NCBI GenBank assembly: GCA_007116135.1
Contig: SKIZ01000038.1
Span: forward strand, 1-47,896
DNA length: 47,896 nt
From: Burkholderiaceae bacterium
GTDB lineage: Bacteria > Pseudomonadota > Gammaproteobacteria > Burkholderiales > Burkholderiaceae_B
Direction: 5' to 3'
Shown here: positions 18,598 to 27,183 of the stretch, one piece after another
Numbering within the stretch: position 1 is the stretch's first letter
Layout: each line of letters starts with the position of its first letter
Program-made: the position numbers and the translations under genes
The notes under the pieces: model-generated
The model's input: only the letters and a program-made list of their open reading frames with translations
Told to the model about the DNA's origin: nothing
Database searches by the model: none

Positions 18598-19284
18598 ATG
18601 GCCCGTATTCTGGTAGTAGATGATGAGATTGGCATTCGTGAGCTCCTCTTTGAGATTCTGTATGACGAGGGGCACACGGTTGAGCTAGCGGAAAATGCCG
18701 CGCAAGCGCGCGCGGCCAGGCTGCGAGTGCGTCCGGATTTGGTGTTGCTTGATATCTGGATGCCCGATACCGATGGTGTGACGTTGCTCAGAGAGTGGGG
18801 GTCACAGGGCTTGCTTGATATGCCGGTGGTCATGATGAGCGGCCACGCGACGATTGACACCGCTGTGGAAGCGACCCGAATCGGCGCGGTTGATTTTTTG
18901 GAAAAGCCAATTACGCTGCAGCGTTTGCTAAAAACCATCAGCAATGGTCTGGCGCGTGAGAAGTCAGGTGCCCAACCTCAGCCTGTTGCAAAGGACTTAA
19001 CGCCGCCGGCCAACACGGTTGGCACAAATGAAGCCATGCCCGCGGCCAGCGCCCCAAGCAGCAGTGAACCTGCCGCCCCTTCAGGGCTGTCGGGCAATAT
19101 TTCTCTGGATCAGCCCTTGCGCGAGGCGCGCGATGAGTTTGAGCGGGTTTACTTTGAATATCATTTGGTGCGCGAGAATCACAGCATGACCCGGGTGTCA
19201 GAACGCACGGGACTTGAGCGCACTCACCTATATCGCAAGCTCAAGCAGCTTGGCATTGAGGCACGAAAGCGCTCAAGCACATGA
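18598..19284 (+). CDS. NtrX-type response regulator without the sigma-54 ATPase domain
   Basis: The 228-residue regulator has a receiver domain (1-120; acidic pocket Asp8-Asp9, phospho-acceptor Asp52 in LLDIWMPDTDG, Ser81 and Lys103 in LEKPI). A Pro/Ala/Ser-rich linker (about 125-168) follows, and then a Fis-type helix-turn-helix (MTRVSERTGLERTHLYRKLKQLGI, about 195-218 read in two parts). Classical NtrX has a central AAA+ domain with GAFTGA that contacts sigma-54; none is present, and the linker is too short to hide one. It should therefore act as a DNA-binding protein that does not open sigma-54 promoters. It lies 11 bases after ntrY and its stop overlaps trkA as ATGA. Confidence 0.9.
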   Translation: MARILVVDDEIGIRELLFEILYDEGHTVELAENAAQARAARLRVRPDLVLLDIWMPDTDGVTLLREWGSQGLLDMPVVMMSGHATIDTAVEATRIGAVDFLEKPITLQRLLKTISNGLAREKSGAQPQPVAKDLTPPANTVGTNEAMPAASAPSSSEPAAPSGLSGNISLDQPLREARDEFERVYFEYHLVRENHSMTRVSERTGLERTHLYRKLKQLGIEARKRSST

Positions 19285-20660
19285 AAATATTGATTGTCGG
19301 CGCCGGTAGAGTCGGTACCAGCGTAGCCGAGAACCTCGTCTCTGAGCACAACGACATCACGGTCATAGACCCTGATCCATCGCGTCTGACTGATTTGCAG
19401 GAACGTTTCGATCTGCGGGTGGTCATCGGTGACGGCGCACAGCTATCGGCACTTAAACGCGCCGCAGCCGAGGATGCCGATATGCTGGTGGCATGCGCGG
19501 CGTCTGACGCCACAAACTTGGTTGCCTGCAAGATTGCTCGTCAACTCTTTAACATCCCCAGGCGTATCGCCCGGATACGCTCACCTGAAATCCCGCAAAT
19601 GCCCGAATTGTTAGGCGAGGATGGGTTTTGTGTGGACGCTTTAATTAGTCCCGAAAACAGCGTCACCGCTTACATGCAAAAGTTAGTCGAGTTCCCCGAA
19701 GCCTTGCAAGTTGTCGACATGGCGCAAGGCTTGGTCAGTGTCGTGACCATGCGCGTGAGCCTCGGGAGCTCAATGGCCAATCATCCGTTAAAAGACCTGC
19801 GCGCCATGAATCCTGACGTCAACGCGCGGGTCGTTGACATCATGCGGCTTGGCCGAGCCGTGACAATTTCGCCCGAGACAATCGTGCGTCCGGGCGATGA
19901 TCTGTTACTCATCACTGACACGGCGCATGCCCATGAGGCCGTGCATCAAATGAATCAAGCACGCCAGCAAGTTCGGCGCGTCATGATCGCCGGCGGCGGC
20001 AACATTGGCGCACGCGTTGCAACCGCTTTGGCCAACAAGGGCTATAACGTGCGTGTTATCGAACAAAGTCTCGAACGCTGTGAGCATCTGGCCACGACTT
20101 TGCCAGAAAACACGCTGGTGTTGCACGGCAATGGTACTGACGAGGGTCTCTTGGAGCGCGAAAACATCGAGGAGATGGACACCTGGATGGCTTTAACGAG
20201 CGAAGATGAAGATAACATCATGTCCTCCTTGCTAGCCAAGCGGTTGGGTGCGCGTCGAGTCATTGCACTGATTAACCGACAGGCTTACGGGGAACTGATG
20301 CAGGGCAGTCACATTGACATTGCCGTCTCACCATCACAAGCAACCATGAGCGAATTGTTGCGCTATGTGCGCCGCGGTGACATCGTTGCTGCGCATCGAC
20401 TGCGCGGGGGCTTAGCTGAAGTACTCGAACTTGTGGCCCACGGCGACAAAAAGTCCTCTAAGGTCATCGGCAAAAGAGTCCATGCGCTAACACTACCGAA
20501 AGGCGTGTCGGTTGGTGCCGTGGTGCGCGGCCAGGAGATCTTCATCACCGACACGGACATTGTTATTGAGCCTGACGATCACGTGATCATCTTTGTGCCC
20601 CGGCGCGAACAGGTCGCTCAAGTAGAAAAACTGTTCCAAGTATCAGCGTCGTTTTTCTGA
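19281..20660 (+). CDS. trkA: Trk potassium uptake regulatory subunit TrkA
   Basis: TrkA is the cytoplasmic NAD(H)/ATP-binding ring that gates the TrkH potassium channel. The 459 residues contain two Rossmann RCK halves: the first begins KILIVGAGRVGTSVAENL with acidic VIDPDPSR, the second VMIAGGGNIGARVATALANKG (about 234-254). Each is followed by a TrkA-C domain, the last ending in DIVIEPDDHVIIFVPR. The start overlaps the regulator stop by four bases. With trkH five bases downstream this forms a complete Trk system. Confidence 0.96.
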   Translation: MKILIVGAGRVGTSVAENLVSEHNDITVIDPDPSRLTDLQERFDLRVVIGDGAQLSALKRAAAEDADMLVACAASDATNLVACKIARQLFNIPRRIARIRSPEIPQMPELLGEDGFCVDALISPENSVTAYMQKLVEFPEALQVVDMAQGLVSVVTMRVSLGSSMANHPLKDLRAMNPDVNARVVDIMRLGRAVTISPETIVRPGDDLLLITDTAHAHEAVHQMNQARQQVRRVMIAGGGNIGARVATALANKGYNVRVIEQSLERCEHLATTLPENTLVLHGNGTDEGLLERENIEEMDTWMALTSEDEDNIMSSLLAKRLGARRVIALINRQAYGELMQGSHIDIAVSPSQATMSELLRYVRRGDIVAAHRLRGGLAEVLELVAHGDKKSSKVIGKRVHALTLPKGVSVGAVVRGQEIFITDTDIVIEPDDHVIIFVPRREQVAQVEKLFQVSASFF

Positions 20661-20665
20661 CAAAC

Positions 20666-22135
20666 ATGAAGCGCTTTCTTGCTGTCATCCACGTGCTCGG
20701 CTTAACCATGGCGCTGTTTTCAACGACCATGTTTGTGCCCATGGCATGGTCGATCTTGCTCGACGATGGTCAGCTGGTCATGTTTTTGCAGTCATTTGTG
20801 ATCGCCGCATTTCTTGGCGGCGCCCTATGGCTGGCCACTCGTCGATTCAAAGCCGAGTTGCGTCCTCGCGACGGTTTTTTGCTCGTAACATTGGTCTGGA
20901 GCTCACTGCCTTTGCTTGGCACCATTCCTTTGCTGCTTTATTTTGCCGAAATCGGCGTGCCTTTGTCCTTTAGCAAGGCCTACTTTGAATCCATGTCGGG
21001 GCTGACCGCCACCGGTGCGACCGTTCTAGTGAAGCTCGACACGCTGGCACCGAGCATCAACCTGTGGCGCGTTACCTTGCACTGGGTCGGTGGCATGGGG
21101 ATCATTGTGCTGGCGGTCGCGATTTTGCCTCTGCTCGGGGTCGGGGGGCATCAGCTGTTTCGCGCCGAGACGCCTGGGCCAATGAAAGAAGAAAAACTAA
21201 CCCCGCGCATCGCAAGCACCGCCAAAGCGCTCTACGCGATCTACTTTGGTTTATCGATCGCCTGTTTCTTGGCCTACCGCGCCGCTGGCATGTCTTGGTT
21301 TGATGCCTGGGCCCACATGGCTTCAACGGTTGCCCTTGGCGGGTTCTCGACTCACGACTCAAGTTTTGCGTACTTTGACTCGCCCCTTATCGAGACCATT
21401 GCCATATTTTTTATGTTGATGTCAGGCATCAACTACGCAACCCATTTCCGGGTCTTGCAGCTTGGAAATATCAAGGGTTACGGGCGCTGTCCTGAGGCTG
21501 TGCCCTTTGTCACCATCGTCTTGGGCATGGGCGTTTTGATTGGACTGTATCTCTGGACCCAGGATGTTTATCCCGATTTACTGACGTCGTTTCGATACGC
21601 TATTTTCAACACCGTATCGATTGCGACAACGGCTGGATTTGCCAACACAGACTATGGTGCCTGGCCCTTGATTGCGCCTTTGTTCATGATATTTTTAGGC
21701 ATGTTTTGTACCAGTTCGGGTTCGACTGGCGGGGGCATCAAAATGATTCGGGCCATGATGCTCGTCAAGCAAACCCGCCAGGAAATGATCAGTATCTTGC
21801 ACCCCCATGCGGTGGCACCCGTCCAACTGAAGGGTCGTTTGATTCCAGCCCGGGTGCTGGCATCGGTCTTGGCTTTTATGTTGCTATACGGCTTTTCAAT
21901 CGCACTGATGACGGCACTGATGTTGTTAAGCGGTGCTGACCCAACTACGGCGTTTACGGCCATATTGGCGAGCATCAACAACATTGGCCCAGGTCTCGGT
22001 GAGGTTGGCCCCGCTAGCAACTACCACAGCCTGACAACGTTTCAAGTCTGGATATGTTCTTTTGCCATGATGATCGGTCGCCTCGAACTCTTCACTGTCT
22101 TGGTGCTCTTTTCTGGTGGCTTTTGGCGCAAATAG
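20666..22135 (+). CDS. trkH: Trk potassium transporter membrane subunit TrkH
   Basis: TrkH is the inner-membrane potassium-conducting subunit. The 489-residue protein has four pore-loop repeats, each with a selectivity-filter glycine: SGLTATGATVL, VALGGFSTHDSSF, SIATTAGFANTDYG and SINNIGPGLGEVGP. Twelve or so hydrophobic segments surround them. The flexible gating segment of the third repeat contains the glycine/serine-rich SSGSTGGGIKMIRAMM. The gene begins five bases after trkA and ends the operon. A GC-rich palindrome follows the stop. Confidence 0.96.
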   Translation: MKRFLAVIHVLGLTMALFSTTMFVPMAWSILLDDGQLVMFLQSFVIAAFLGGALWLATRRFKAELRPRDGFLLVTLVWSSLPLLGTIPLLLYFAEIGVPLSFSKAYFESMSGLTATGATVLVKLDTLAPSINLWRVTLHWVGGMGIIVLAVAILPLLGVGGHQLFRAETPGPMKEEKLTPRIASTAKALYAIYFGLSIACFLAYRAAGMSWFDAWAHMASTVALGGFSTHDSSFAYFDSPLIETIAIFFMLMSGINYATHFRVLQLGNIKGYGRCPEAVPFVTIVLGMGVLIGLYLWTQDVYPDLLTSFRYAIFNTVSIATTAGFANTDYGAWPLIAPLFMIFLGMFCTSSGSTGGGIKMIRAMMLVKQTRQEMISILHPHAVAPVQLKGRLIPARVLASVLAFMLLYGFSIALMTALMLLSGADPTTAFTAILASINNIGPGLGEVGPASNYHSLTTFQVWICSFAMMIGRLELFTVLVLFSGGFWRK

Positions 22136-22145
22136 GGTACTCGAG

Positions 22146-22161
22146 CCAGCGCGCGCGCTGG
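22146..22161. repeat. 16-bp perfect palindrome after trkH
   Basis: CCAGCGCGCGCGCTGG is self-complementary and lies 10 bases after the trkH stop, followed by TTATACTGATC. It could fold as a small hairpin or be a protein-binding site. There is no T-run, so it is not a typical terminator. Confidence 0.4.
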
Positions 22162-22205
22162 TTATACTGATCATCTTATTGATGCACGCTTGGCCCAAAT
22201 AAAAC

Positions 22206-23036
22206 ATGGATCCCCTTTTTTTTCTTGCCTACGCCCTGCTAGGCTGTGTAGCGGGCTTTGCTGCTGGCTTACTGGGCATTGGCGGCGGCATGCTGCTTGT
22301 TCCTTTTTTGACGGCTTTGTTTACCTTACAAGGGCTGCCGCTGACCATTGTCGTGCACGCAGCGATTGCCACATCAATGGCTTCGATCCTGTTTACCTCA
22401 CTATCGAGCGTGCGCGCGCACCATAAGCGCGGTGCAGTACGCTGGGATCTTGTACTGAAGTTATCGCCAGGCATCGTGATCGGTAGTCTAATTGCCAGCG
22501 GTGCCATATTCGCCTTGCTAAAGACAGGTTGGCTCGCTCTGGTGTTCGCGATATTCGTTGGTTATTCCGCCGTTCAAATGCTTTTGAACCGCAAGCCCAA
22601 GCCTAGTCGCCAGATGCCAGGCGCCGTTGGCAGCGGTGCCGCCGGGGGGGTCATCGGATTTCTGTCTGGTCTCGTTGGTGCCGGCGGTGGATTTATCTCG
22701 GTACCCTTTTTGCTTTGGTGCAATGTCATCATGCATCAGGCCGTTGCCACATCGGCTGCTCTCGGTTTTCCGATCGCCTTTGCCAACACAATCGGCTATG
22801 TCTGGTCGGGTTGGAACGTACAGGACTTGCCCGCTGGCATGATCGGCTATGTTTATTGGCCCGCGCTCATTGTCCTGGTTTTCTTTAGCGTGTTGCTTGC
22901 GCCCTTGGGTGCCAAAGTTGCGCACTCACTGCCCGTGGCCAGTCTTAAGCGGGTGTTTGCGTTCGTGCTGTTCGGTTTGGCAGCCTACATGCTCTACAAG
23001 TCAGCAGCCTCATTTGGCGCACTCGGTCTGACCTAA
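22206..23036 (+). CDS. TauE/SafE (TSUP) family sulfite/organosulfur permease
   Basis: The 276-residue membrane protein matches the TSUP family, which moves sulfite, sulfoacetate, taurine-derived or other sulfur anions. Two homologous halves are visible, each with the Gly-rich signature: GFAAGLLGIGGGMLLVPFL (about 17-35) and GFLSGLVGAGGGFISVPFL (about 150-168), both followed by H-x-A-V-A-T-S/A-x-x repeats (VVHAAIATSMAS, MHQAVATSAALG). About eight transmembrane segments are expected. No sulfur-metabolism gene is adjacent, so the substrate is open. The start ATG 22206 gives a normal short N-terminus. Confidence 0.9.
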   Translation: MDPLFFLAYALLGCVAGFAAGLLGIGGGMLLVPFLTALFTLQGLPLTIVVHAAIATSMASILFTSLSSVRAHHKRGAVRWDLVLKLSPGIVIGSLIASGAIFALLKTGWLALVFAIFVGYSAVQMLLNRKPKPSRQMPGAVGSGAAGGVIGFLSGLVGAGGGFISVPFLLWCNVIMHQAVATSAALGFPIAFANTIGYVWSGWNVQDLPAGMIGYVYWPALIVLVFFSVLLAPLGAKVAHSLPVASLKRVFAFVLFGLAAYMLYKSAASFGALGLT

Positions 23037-23068
23037 TCAAAATTGTCCGTGATACCTAAATTCATCGA

Positions 23069-23097
23069 TTGCGCATTTGCCGTTTTAGCCGTAAAGT
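23069..23097 (+). promoter_or_regulatory. Possible sigma-70 promoter for smg-gluQ
   Basis: TTGCGC (23069-23074) and TAAAGT (23092-23097) are 17 bases apart in the 118-base gap before smg. The match to consensus is partial (three and four of six), so this is a weak candidate. It is offered because spacing and location are right. Confidence 0.25.
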
Positions 23098-23154
23098 CAA
23101 ATCGTGTGATGCTTGTGCAGTTGCAGGCACGCTTGACAACAGGGGGGGCGAACC

Positions 23155-23616
23155 ATGTTTGATGTTCTGGTATACCTGTTTCACAACTACTACACGCCCC
23201 AGGCCTGCCCGCGCGCCGATGTGCTGGCCAAGCGATTGGCGGCAGCTGGCTTCGAAGACGATGAGATCGACGAGGCTCTGTCTTGGTTAATGGGGCTGGC
23301 AAAAGCCACCGAGCACTGCGTGGAGCTAGCGCAAAGTGGCACCAGCGGCATTCGCGTCTACGCTGAAGTTGAGCGTCAACACCTTAGCCCCGAAGCCATT
23401 GGATTTATTACTTTCTTGGAAAACACAGAGGTGCTTCAGGCGCCTTTGCGCGAGATTGTGATCGATCGTGCGCTAGCCTGCGAAGAAGCCCCTGTGGGAC
23501 TTGCCCGTATCAAAGTGATCGCCTTGATGGTTCTTTGGAGCCAAGAGGCTGAGGTCGATCATTTGATTCTGGAAGAGCTACTTCGCCTGCACGACGGCGA
23601 AGACACCTGCCACTAG
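23155..23616 (+). CDS. smg: Smg family protein (DUF494)
   Basis: The 153-residue protein matches the Smg/DUF494 family found in beta- and gammaproteobacteria: [13 protein letters not shown] at the N-terminus, a helical acidic middle ([14 protein letters not shown]), then [23 protein letters not shown]. The function is unknown. Family members usually lie next to dprA and topA/topB, and here topB follows after gluQ. The ribosome-binding site is the G-run seven bases or so upstream of the ATG. A GGCGAAG inverted repeat (23581-23602) lies over the 3' end. Confidence 0.92.
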   Translation: MFDVLVYLFHNYYTPQACPRADVLAKRLAAAGFEDDEIDEALSWLMGLAKATEHCVELAQSGTSGIRVYAEVERQHLSPEAIGFITFLENTEVLQAPLREIVIDRALACEEAPVGLARIKVIALMVLWSQEAEVDHLILEELLRLHDGEDTCH

Positions 23617-23624
23617 AACCAAAC

Positions 23625-24497
23625 GTGTATGTCGGACGCTTTGCGCCAAGTCCCAGCGGCCCGCTGCACATTGGATCGCTGGTTGCCGCGCTTGCAAGTT
23701 ACCTCGATGCGAGGGCTGCGCGCGGCAAGTGGTTGGTGCGCATCGAAGACCTCGACACACCGCGAGTCGCCGCCCATGCCGATCAGCTTATTCTGTCGCA
23801 GCTTGCCGCACTGGGCATGCACTGGGATGAACCTCCTTGGTATCAGTCCCAACGCAGTGCGGCCTATCAAGCCGCTTTTGACCAGTTAAGCGCTCAGGCA
23901 CGCATCTACCCCTGCGGTTGCAGCCGGCGAGAAATTGCCGATGCCGTCATCAGCGAGCACGGTCGGCTTCCCGACGGTGAGCGCCCCTATCGAGGCACCT
24001 GCCGCACTGGTTTGCCAAAAGGAAAAGCGGCTAAATCATGGCGTTTTGTTGTTAAAAATGACACAACGTCGTTTATTGATCGCTGGTGCGGACTGCAACA
24101 TCAGTGCGTTGCCACGCAGGTGGGCGACTTTATTTTGCGTCGATCCGATGGCATATGGGCCTATCAACTTGCGGTGGTGGTCGATGATGCGGCACAGGGC
24201 ATCACCCACATTGTTCGCGGGCAGGATCTGCTCTCGAGCACTGCACGCCAGCATCAATTGGCCCACGCACTGGGGCTAATACCGCCGTCGGTTATGCATG
24301 TGCCGCTGGTATTTGACGAGCGAGGCCTAAAGCTGTCCAAGCAAAACGGTGCTCAAGCTTTGCAAACCGCGCAACCACTTCAAACCCTAAAACAAGCCTG
24401 GGCTTACCTGCAGTTAGGCGAGCTGCAAGCCAGTGACCTCGAGGGGTTCTGGTCGGGTGCCACTGAACGCTGGGCACAGCGTTATAGTCTGGGTTAA
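23625..24497 (+). CDS. gluQ: Glutamyl-queuosine tRNA(Asp) synthetase
   Basis: GluQ attaches glutamate to the queuosine base at the wobble position of tRNA(Asp). It is a short paralogue of glutamyl-tRNA synthetase without the anticodon-binding domain, matching the 290 residues here. Landmarks are [16 protein letters not shown] with the HIGH-like H15-I-G-S18, [11 protein letters not shown], the zinc site Cys97, Cys99, Tyr122 and Cys126, and the KMSKS-like loop KLSKQNGA near residue 240. The GTG at 23625 gives the exact family N-terminus. It lies eight bases after smg, so the two are likely co-transcribed. Confidence 0.96.
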   Translation: MYVGRFAPSPSGPLHIGSLVAALASYLDARAARGKWLVRIEDLDTPRVAAHADQLILSQLAALGMHWDEPPWYQSQRSAAYQAAFDQLSAQARIYPCGCSRREIADAVISEHGRLPDGERPYRGTCRTGLPKGKAAKSWRFVVKNDTTSFIDRWCGLQHQCVATQVGDFILRRSDGIWAYQLAVVVDDAAQGITHIVRGQDLLSSTARQHQLAHALGLIPPSVMHVPLVFDERGLKLSKQNGAQALQTAQPLQTLKQAWAYLQLGELQASDLEGFWSGATERWAQRYSLG

Positions 24498-24556
24498 CTT
24501 GCGCCTCGGGCACATCAACCCGTATGATCGCCGCTAGTATCGCGCCTAGCGAACAC

Positions 24557-24564
24557 AGGAAGGA
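24557..24564 (+). promoter_or_regulatory. Strong ribosome-binding site fixing the topB start
   Basis: AGGAAGGA stands directly upstream of ATG 24566 with the first AGGA at 5 bases. It rules out the longer frame beginning at 24524. Confidence 0.8.
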
Positions 24565-24565
24565 C

Positions 24566-27145
24566 ATGAACAAAGCTCTAATCATTGCGGAAAAACCATC
24601 AGTCGCTCTCGATATCTCGCGCGCGCTTGGTGGCTTTACGCGCCAAGGCGACTTTTTTGAAAGCGACCAGTACGTTCTGTCGTCAAGCGTGGGCCACTTG
24701 TTGAGCCTAGTGGCGCCAAATGACCCTGTGCGGGGCAAGTGGAGCTTTACGCACCTGCCCGTCATCCCACCAGAATTCGATTTAAATCCGACTGACAAGC
24801 GCTCAGCCGAACGGCTAAAGCTTTTGGTCAAGCTCATCAAGCGCAAAGACGTTGACCGTTTAATTAACGCTTGTGACGCCGGGCGCGAGGGTGAGCTGAT
24901 CTTTCGCTACATTGAGCAATACGCGGGTACAAAAAAACCTGTTCAACGATTGTGGCTGCAATCGATGACGCGCGACGCCATTCGCCAAGCGTTCGATAAC
25001 CTCAGACCCGATGACAGCATGAAGCCATTGGAGCAGGCTGCGCGCTCTAGAGCCGAGGCGGACTGGCTCGTCGGCATCAATGGCACGCGCGCCATGACTG
25101 CCTTCAATAGCAAGGATGGTGGTTTTTTCAAAACCCCTGTAGGACGTGTACAAACGCCAACTCTAGCCATTGTCTCTGAACGAGAATCCAAAATACGCGA
25201 ATTTGTCTCTAGGGACTTCTGGGAAGTGCGCGCCACCTTTGTGGCAGCCGCCGGACTCTACGAGGGCAAGTGGTTTGATCCTGACTTCAAAAAAGACCCC
25301 CATGACGCCGAGAAGCGCGACACTCGCCTCTGGAGTGAAACAGCCGCCAAGACAGTCGTTGCCGCTTGCCGCGCGCAAAATGGCGAGGTTTCTGAAGAGT
25401 CCAAACCGAGTACCCAACTGTCACCGCAGTTGTTTGACCTGACCTCATTGCAGCGCGAAGCCAACAGTCGTTTTGGGTTTTCAGCCAAGGCCACGCTTTC
25501 TTTGGCGCAATCGCTATATGAACGCCACAAGGCTTTGACCTATCCTCGAACCGATTCTCGTTATTTGCCCGAGGACTACTTAAATACCGTCAAAGAGACG
25601 TTAAATGAACTCAGTCAAAGCGAGGGCACTGCCGCCAAGGCGCTGGCCCCGCATGCCCAGAAAATTCTGAAACAAGGCTGGCTCAAGCCAACCAAACGGG
25701 TTTTTGACAATAAAAAGGTATCAGATCACTTCGCCATCATTCCAACACTGCAGGTGCCCAAAGAATTAAGCGAAGCCGAGGCCAAGCTGTATGACCTCGT
25801 GGTCAAGCGATTCTTGGCCATCTTCTTTCCGGCAGCTGAATACCGAGTGACCACTCGCATCACCACCGTTCAAGCCCATCGGTTCCGAACCGAGGGCAAG
25901 GTGCTCGTGCGTCCCGGTTGGCTCGAAGTCTATGGTCGCCTGTCTCAAGAAGACGACGCCACACTGGTTGCAATCGAAGCCGGTGAAACCGTACGCACCG
26001 AAGATATCGCGCCTGTTGCGTTAGCCACCAAGCCGCCGCCAAGGTATTCCGAGGCCACGCTGTTGTCGGCCATGGAAGGTGCTGGCAAGCTCGTCGAGGA
26101 TGAGGAGCTTCGCGAAGCGATGTCCGAACGCGGGCTAGGGACACCAGCGACGCGTGCGGCCATCATCGAAGGGCTTCTGAACGAGGGTTACCTGCGCCGA
26201 GAAGGCCGCGAACTAGTACCCACTGCCAAAGCGCGGCAGTTGATGACACTTTTAACGGGGCTCGATGTCAAAGAGCTCACCTCGCCTGAGCTGACCGGTG
26301 AATGGGAACACAAGCTCAAACAAATCGAACAAGGTGCGTTGGCGAGACAAGCCTTCATGCGTGAAATTGCGCAAATGACGCAAATCATCGTCAAGCGTGC
26401 GAAAGAATATGAGCGTGACACCGTGCCCGGCGACTACGTCACCTTACAGACACCGTGCCCCAAGTGTGGCGCTGTGGTCAAGGAGAACTATCGACGTTAC
26501 GCCTGCACGGCTTGTGACTTCTCAATTAGCAAACACCCTGGCGGGCGCACCTTTGAGCCCGCTGAGGTCGAGCAACTGCTAACAGCGCGTGAACTTGGGC
26601 CGATGCAGGGATTCATCAGCAAGATGGGACGTCCATTTGCCGCAATCTTGCGCATCGATGATGAGTTCAAACTGTCGTTTGATTTCGGCCAGCGCGAAGA
26701 GCAAGACAACGAACCGGTTGATTTCTCAGCGGCCACCTCGCTTGGCAGTTGCCCGAAATGCAGTGCCCGCGTGTTCGAGCATGGCATGAACTATCTATGC
26801 GAGAAGTCCGTTGGCCCTGATCGCAACTGCGACTTCAGAACCGGCAAGGTCATCTTGCAGCAAGAAATAACGCCTGAGCAAATCTCCAAGCTTTTGACGC
26901 AAGGCAAAACGGACTTGCTCGACCAATTTGTCTCTAGTCGAACCAACCGCAAGTTCAAAGCGTACCTCTCGGTCGGTGAGGGCGGTAAAGTAGGGTTTGA
27001 GTTTGAGCCGCGAGCTGCAAAGAGTGCGGCCAAGACTGCAACTAAGCGAGCTGCCAAGAAAGCGCCCGCTAAAAAAGCGCCTGCTAAAAAGGCCGCCGCT
27101 AAAAAAGCACCACGCAAAAAGGCCACCAAAGCAAGCGCGACTTGA
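24566..27145 (+). CDS. topB: DNA topoisomerase III with zinc fingers and histone H1-like tail
   Basis: This type IA topoisomerase has 859 residues. The Toprim domain begins KALIIAEKPSVALDISRAL and holds the acidic metal site in NACDAGREGELIF (Asp104, Glu108). The active-site tyrosine is Tyr326 in LTYPRTDSRYLP. The C-terminus has zinc-binding pairs CPKCGAVV...CTAC and CPKCSARV. The last 45 residues or so are almost only Lys and Ala with some Arg, Thr, Pro (AKKAPAKKAPAKKAAAKKAP), like histone H1 and bacterial Hc1/BpH1 proteins. Such a tail should bind DNA electrostatically. Topo III decatenates DNA and resolves recombination intermediates. E. coli TopB is 653 residues, so the extra length is the zinc and tail part. 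Confidence 0.96.
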   Translation: MNKALIIAEKPSVALDISRALGGFTRQGDFFESDQYVLSSSVGHLLSLVAPNDPVRGKWSFTHLPVIPPEFDLNPTDKRSAERLKLLVKLIKRKDVDRLINACDAGREGELIFRYIEQYAGTKKPVQRLWLQSMTRDAIRQAFDNLRPDDSMKPLEQAARSRAEADWLVGINGTRAMTAFNSKDGGFFKTPVGRVQTPTLAIVSERESKIREFVSRDFWEVRATFVAAAGLYEGKWFDPDFKKDPHDAEKRDTRLWSETAAKTVVAACRAQNGEVSEESKPSTQLSPQLFDLTSLQREANSRFGFSAKATLSLAQSLYERHKALTYPRTDSRYLPEDYLNTVKETLNELSQSEGTAAKALAPHAQKILKQGWLKPTKRVFDNKKVSDHFAIIPTLQVPKELSEAEAKLYDLVVKRFLAIFFPAAEYRVTTRITTVQAHRFRTEGKVLVRPGWLEVYGRLSQEDDATLVAIEAGETVRTEDIAPVALATKPPPRYSEATLLSAMEGAGKLVEDEELREAMSERGLGTPATRAAIIEGLLNEGYLRREGRELVPTAKARQLMTLLTGLDVKELTSPELTGEWEHKLKQIEQGALARQAFMREIAQMTQIIVKRAKEYERDTVPGDYVTLQTPCPKCGAVVKENYRRYACTACDFSISKHPGGRTFEPAEVEQLLTARELGPMQGFISKMGRPFAAILRIDDEFKLSFDFGQREEQDNEPVDFSAATSLGSCPKCSARVFEHGMNYLCEKSVGPDRNCDFRTGKVILQQEITPEQISKLLTQGKTDLLDQFVSSRTNRKFKAYLSVGEGGKVGFEFEPRAAKSAAKTATKRAAKKAPAKKAPAKKAAAKKAPRKKATKASAT
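27008..27142 (+). repeat. Lys/Ala codon repeat at the topB 3' end
   Basis: This stretch repeats units of the type AAAAAAGCGCCTGCT, encoding Lys-Lys-Ala-Pro-Ala. It produces the H1-like tail of topoisomerase III. Short tandem units like this tend to vary in copy number between strains. Confidence 0.75.
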
Positions 27146-27183
27146 GCAGGCAGATTGACGTTTTTTGATATCGAGAAATTACT

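Noticed and set aside
23133-23138. TTGACA as a consensus -35 box before smg
   Set aside because: A -10 at proper spacing would fall inside the smg coding region after the start codon, so it cannot drive this gene.
24292-24846. 184-codon minus-strand frame across the gluQ/topB junction
   Set aside because: It lies opposite two conserved genes and has no family features or ribosome-binding site.
27008-27142. Tandem repeat as a possible mobile or CRISPR-like array
   Set aside because: The units are short codon-level repeats in frame with topB and encode the Lys/Ala tail; there are no spacers.
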